This document shows, piece by piece, positions 60,963-64,000 of a DNA stretch of 64,000 nucleotides (positions within the stretch are counted from its first letter, which is position 1; each line of letters opens with the position of its first letter). The stretch covers positions 62,001 through 126,000 of the forward strand of contig NZ_JAFIEU010000002.1 in assembly GCF_020832325.1 (NCBI RefSeq). The letters are read 5' to 3'. The notes below the pieces were generated by a model that saw nothing but the letters and a program-made list of their open reading frames with translations, had not been told where the DNA came from and ran no database searches. Source of the stretch: Lunatimonas sp. GTDB lineage: Bacteria; Bacteroidota; Bacteroidia; Cytophagales; Cyclobacteriaceae. A program made the position numbers and the translations under genes.

Positions 60963-63962
60963 ATGTCAGAAGAAAAAATGATGCGATTGGGCCAAGTTGC
61001 CAGAAAACTCAACGTGGGTATGTCAACCATCGTGGAGTCTATGGCAAAAAAAGGCATTGAGGTAGAAGGGAATCCAAACTCCAAAATAAGCTTGGAGCAT
61101 TTCAATATGCTTGCCAAGGAGTTTAAGTCCTCTGCCCAAGACAAAGAGGAGGCCGCTCATCTATCTATTGGTAAACGCCACGGCGAGAACATAGTGATCA
61201 AGGCTGAATCTGAAATTGAGCCCGAAAAGCCCAAAAAGCAGGAAATCCCTGACAAACCTGCCGAAAAGGTGGAGAAGAAACCTGAACCGGTACAACCTAT
61301 TGCGACCAAGGAAGAGGCAGAGAAAGTCGCATCTGAAGCTCCCAAGCTACAGGGCATCAAGGTGGTCGGAAAAATCGACCTCGATGCGAAGAAGCCGGTA
61401 GAGCAGGAAGTAAAGCCCAAGGTGGAAAGTACGGCCCCGACGCCCGCACCAGTAGCTCCGAAACCCGAAAAGGTTGAGCCGAAAGTGGAAGCCCCTATAG
61501 CTCCGAAAACAGAATCAGCGCCACCTAAGCCAGAACCTCCCAAACAATCAGAAGCCCCAAAACCCGCTCCGGTAGTGCAGCCACCCGCTGCTGAAACCCC
61601 CGCTGTTCCAAAACCAGTGGAAAAGCCTGCTACAGAGTCGAAGGAAACGCCAGCCACTCCAAAAGACAGTACCGCCCAAAAGGTGGATCAACCCTCTGAT
61701 GGAGAACCGAATACACCCGTGAATCCATCAGAGAAAACAAGCAACCAAAACGAAGTGATTTCGGCCAAGGCCGATTCCCTCAAAGGGCTAACCGTTTTAG
61801 GCAAAATTGAATTGCCGGTAGACAAGCCAAAGAAGAAATCCAAGCCGGTAGCCTCGTCGGATGAGCGCGGCAGCAAGAACCAGAAAAAGCGTCCAAGAAA
61901 GCGCATCGACCAAAAGCAAAAGCCGGGCGAAGCCCCTGCTGCCGGAGATGCCGCAGCACAGGCACGAAGCGCGGCGGGTACCAGAAGACCAGCGCCAGGT
62001 GCAAGAGGTAACGCCAATCGACCTCCCGCCCGTGGAGGTGCCGGAACTGGCAGGTACCAGAAAGCTGAGCCTACCCAAAAGGAAATCCAAGAGCAGATCA
62101 AGCAAACCCTTGCCCGTCTCCAAGGAGGATCCAAGGGCGGTGGAAAAGGTAAGAACCGTCGCGATAAACGACTGGAGCGCAACAAGGAAGTAGAGGAGTA
62201 TGTAGAGGATACACGTATACTCAAAGTGACAGAGTTTATCTCTGCCAACGATTTGGCATCGCTTATGGATGTCTCGGTAAACGAAGTGATTTCGGTATGT
62301 ATGTCCTTGGGGATGTTCGTATCCATCAATCAACGCTTAGATGCCGAGGCGATTACAATCATTGCCGACGAGTTTAACTACGACGTGGAGTTCACCAAAG
62401 CGGATGAAGAGGAAAATGTAATCAAAACGGAGGATTCCCCCGAGGAACTCGAAGAGCGGGCACCGATCGTGACCATCATGGGACACGTAGATCACGGTAA
62501 AACATCCTTGCTGGATTATATCCGAATGTCGAAAGTGACTCATGGAGAGGCTGGAGGTATCACCCAGCACATCGGCGCCTATGATGTGATGACGAATACG
62601 GGTCATAAAATTGCCTTTTTGGATACACCGGGTCACGAAGCCTTTACGGCCATGCGGGCCAGGGGTGCCAAGATTACCGACGTAGCGATCATCGTGATTG
62701 CCGCTGACGATAACGTGATGCCTCAGACCAAAGAAGCCATCAACCACGCTCAGGTGGCGGGAGTTCCGATGATCTTTGCGATTAACAAAGTGGATAAACC
62801 AAACTCCAGACCGGAGAAAATCAAGGAGGAGCTTGCAAACATGAACCTGCTGGTAGAAGATTGGGGTGGGAAATACCAATCTCAAGAAATCTCTGCCAAG
62901 ACCGGGTTGGGTATAGACGAACTTCTCGAAAAAGTATTGCTCGAATCCGAGATATTGGAGTTGAAAGCAAACCCGAATAAGAATGCGGTAGGTACCGTGG
63001 TGGAAGCTTCTCTGGATAAGGGAAGGGGCTACGTGTCCACCATCATGGTTCAGGCCGGTACCCTCAAAGTGGGGGATGTAATCTTGGCCGGTCAGCATTA
63101 TGGCCGCGTAAAAGCCATGTTTGACCATTTGGGGCAAAAAGTTGAAATAGCAGGACCCTCTACCCCGGTGCAGGTTCTTGGCCTCGGCGGAGCCCCTCAG
63201 GCGGGAGATATCTTTAAGGTATACGATACGGAACGTGAAGCTAGAGAAATTGCCAACTCTAGGGAACAGATACAGCGGGAGCAAAGTCTCCGTACCAAGA
63301 AGCACATCACACTCGACGAGATCGGCAGACGATTGGCCATTGGAAGCTTCAAAGAGCTTAACATCATCATCAAGGGTGACGTGGACGGATCGGTGGAAGC
63401 CCTTTCGGATTCCTTGCTGAAGCTCTCCAAAGACGAAGTCAGCGTAAATATCATCCATCAAGGGGTGGGTCAAATATCCGAGTCGGACGTATTGTTGGCT
63501 TCTGCCTCAGACGCCATTATCTTGGGATTCCAGGTGAGGCCATCGGCTAATGCGAAAAAGCTAGCCGAGCAAGAGGAGATCGAAATCCGGCATTACTCGG
63601 TTATTTACGATGCCATCAATCAGATCAAGGATGCCATCGAGGGGATGTTGGAGCCTGAGTTTGAAGAGGTAATCACCGGAAACATCGAAGTACGGGAGGT
63701 ATTCAAGATCTCCAAAATCGGTACCGTGGCGGGATGTTATGTCACCAACGGGGTGATGAACCGAAAGAACAAAATCCGAGTGATTCGGGACGGTATTGTA
63801 ATCCACGACGGTGATATCGATCAACTGAAACGCTTCAAGGACGATGTCTCCGAAGTGAGATCCGGCTACGAATGCGGTGTGTCTATCAAAGGGTTCAACG
63901 ACATACAAGTGGGAGATACCTTTGAAGGGTACAAGATGGAAGAGATCAAACGTAAAAAATAA
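60963..63962 (+). CDS. infB: Translation initiation factor IF-2
   Basis: 999 residues. An N-terminal IF2_N domain ([25 protein letters not shown]), a long low-complexity linker rich in Pro, Glu, Lys and Ala (about 80-400), a second IF2_N-like segment ([25 protein letters not shown]), and the GTPase with G1 [10 protein letters not shown]3 DTPGHEAF and G4 NKVDKP. Domains II, III and C2 (fMet-tRNA binding) end in [13 protein letters not shown]. It brings initiator tRNA to the 30S subunit. Leader bases 60892-60962 hold no hairpin that I can see. Confidence 0.98.
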   Translation: MSEEKMMRLGQVARKLNVGMSTIVESMAKKGIEVEGNPNSKISLEHFNMLAKEFKSSAQDKEEAAHLSIGKRHGENIVIKAESEIEPEKPKKQEIPDKPAEKVEKKPEPVQPIATKEEAEKVASEAPKLQGIKVVGKIDLDAKKPVEQEVKPKVESTAPTPAPVAPKPEKVEPKVEAPIAPKTESAPPKPEPPKQSEAPKPAPVVQPPAAETPAVPKPVEKPATESKETPATPKDSTAQKVDQPSDGEPNTPVNPSEKTSNQNEVISAKADSLKGLTVLGKIELPVDKPKKKSKPVASSDERGSKNQKKRPRKRIDQKQKPGEAPAAGDAAAQARSAAGTRRPAPGARGNANRPPARGGAGTGRYQKAEPTQKEIQEQIKQTLARLQGGSKGGGKGKNRRDKRLERNKEVEEYVEDTRILKVTEFISANDLASLMDVSVNEVISVCMSLGMFVSINQRLDAEAITIIADEFNYDVEFTKADEEENVIKTEDSPEELEERAPIVTIMGHVDHGKTSLLDYIRMSKVTHGEAGGITQHIGAYDVMTNTGHKIAFLDTPGHEAFTAMRARGAKITDVAIIVIAADDNVMPQTKEAINHAQVAGVPMIFAINKVDKPNSRPEKIKEELANMNLLVEDWGGKYQSQEISAKTGLGIDELLEKVLLESEILELKANPNKNAVGTVVEASLDKGRGYVSTIMVQAGTLKVGDVILAGQHYGRVKAMFDHLGQKVEIAGPSTPVQVLGLGGAPQAGDIFKVYDTEREAREIANSREQIQREQSLRTKKHITLDEIGRRLAIGSFKELNIIIKGDVDGSVEALSDSLLKLSKDEVSVNIIHQGVGQISESDVLLASASDAIILGFQVRPSANAKKLAEQEEIEIRHYSVIYDAINQIKDAIEGMLEPEFEEVITGNIEVREVFKISKIGTVAGCYVTNGVMNRKNKIRVIRDGIVIHDGDIDQLKRFKDDVSEVRSGYECGVSIKGFNDIQVGDTFEGYKMEEIKRKK

Positions 63963-63973
63963 GTTTCATCATC

Positions 63974-63998
63974 AAGAGGCAGCTGCAGGCTGCCTCTT
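63974..63998 (+). terminator. Probable terminator after infB, cut by the window end
   Basis: AAGAGGCAGC-TGCAG-GCTGCCTCTT, a perfect 10-bp stem 12 bases past the infB stop. Any T tract lies at or beyond the window end. Confidence 0.65.
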
Positions 63999-64000
63999 CG

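Noticed and set aside
62337-63473. 378-residue minus-strand ORF
   Set aside because: Antisense shadow of infB.

Overview
The window is chromosomal DNA from a member of the Bacteroidota, most likely Cytophagales (Cyclobacteriaceae-like). Three things support this. The block yqeY-cvpA-pabA / CBS-nadK-DUF6089-uppS-bamA-ompH-ompH is in the typical order for that phylum. DUF6089, Hc1-type histone H1, GH106 and DUF1501/DUF1553 families are present. Where promoters can be seen they follow the Bacteroidota pattern TTTG-N(19-21)-TAnnTTTG, and starts rarely carry a Shine-Dalgarno sequence. No phage or insertion-sequence transposase was seen and there is no CRISPR array.

Layout. 1-1.9 kb: the end of a PAS sensor kinase cut by the window edge, and a small exported protein. 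1.9-10.7 kb (minus): an envelope and housekeeping block (BamA, two Skp/OmpH chaperones, UppS, NAD kinase, PabA, CvpA, YqeY). 10.8-19.7 kb: PdxJ, a hydrolase, a lipoprotein, an RsmI-like methyltransferase, a Gfo/Idh/MocA oxidoreductase, two outer-membrane proteins (one frameshifted), the PnuC/NadR-like nicotinamide riboside salvage pair and an SMP-30 lipoprotein. 19.9-24.2 kb: a DabB-DabA inorganic-carbon uptake pair. 24.3-25.74 kb: an unusual array of tRNA-Asn, tRNA-Pro(GGG), three degenerate tRNA-like copies and two tRNA-linked GIY-YIG nuclease genes, bracketed by a 32-nt perfect inverted repeat made from tRNA-Asn 3' ends. 25.7-31 kb: a GH106 glycosidase, a SIMPL protein and a metallophosphoesterase. 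31.1-32.3 kb: small basic proteins, including Hc1. 32.3-34.6 kb: an AT-rich accessory cassette with an XRE-like regulator, a methyltransferase-HIT fusion and an HNH nuclease. 34.7-41.8 kb: a winged-helix membrane protein divergent from a three-gene DUF1553/DUF1501/NHL operon. 41.88-42.14 kb: a tRNA-like RNA with its own promoter and terminator. 42.3-46.1 kb: a DUF1801 protein and two M14 peptidase-family genes, one with altered metal ligands. 46.2-47.1 kb: a CACAGAG-type interspersed repeat next to a decapitated DUF4143 gene. 47.3-51.6 kb: a universal stress protein and two cation:proton antiporters. 51.8-59 kb: hemH, sialate O-acetylesterase, a TPR protein, galK, an M28 peptidase and cysS. 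59-64 kb: the rimP-nusA-infB operon with a terminator-like leader hairpin.

The best candidates for undescribed biology are the tRNA/GIY-YIG array, the class-II tRNA-like RNA with an abnormal anticodon loop, and the HNH plus methyltransferase-HIT cassette. Everything here was read by eye and from the supplied ORFs. No database search, alignment or folding program was run.
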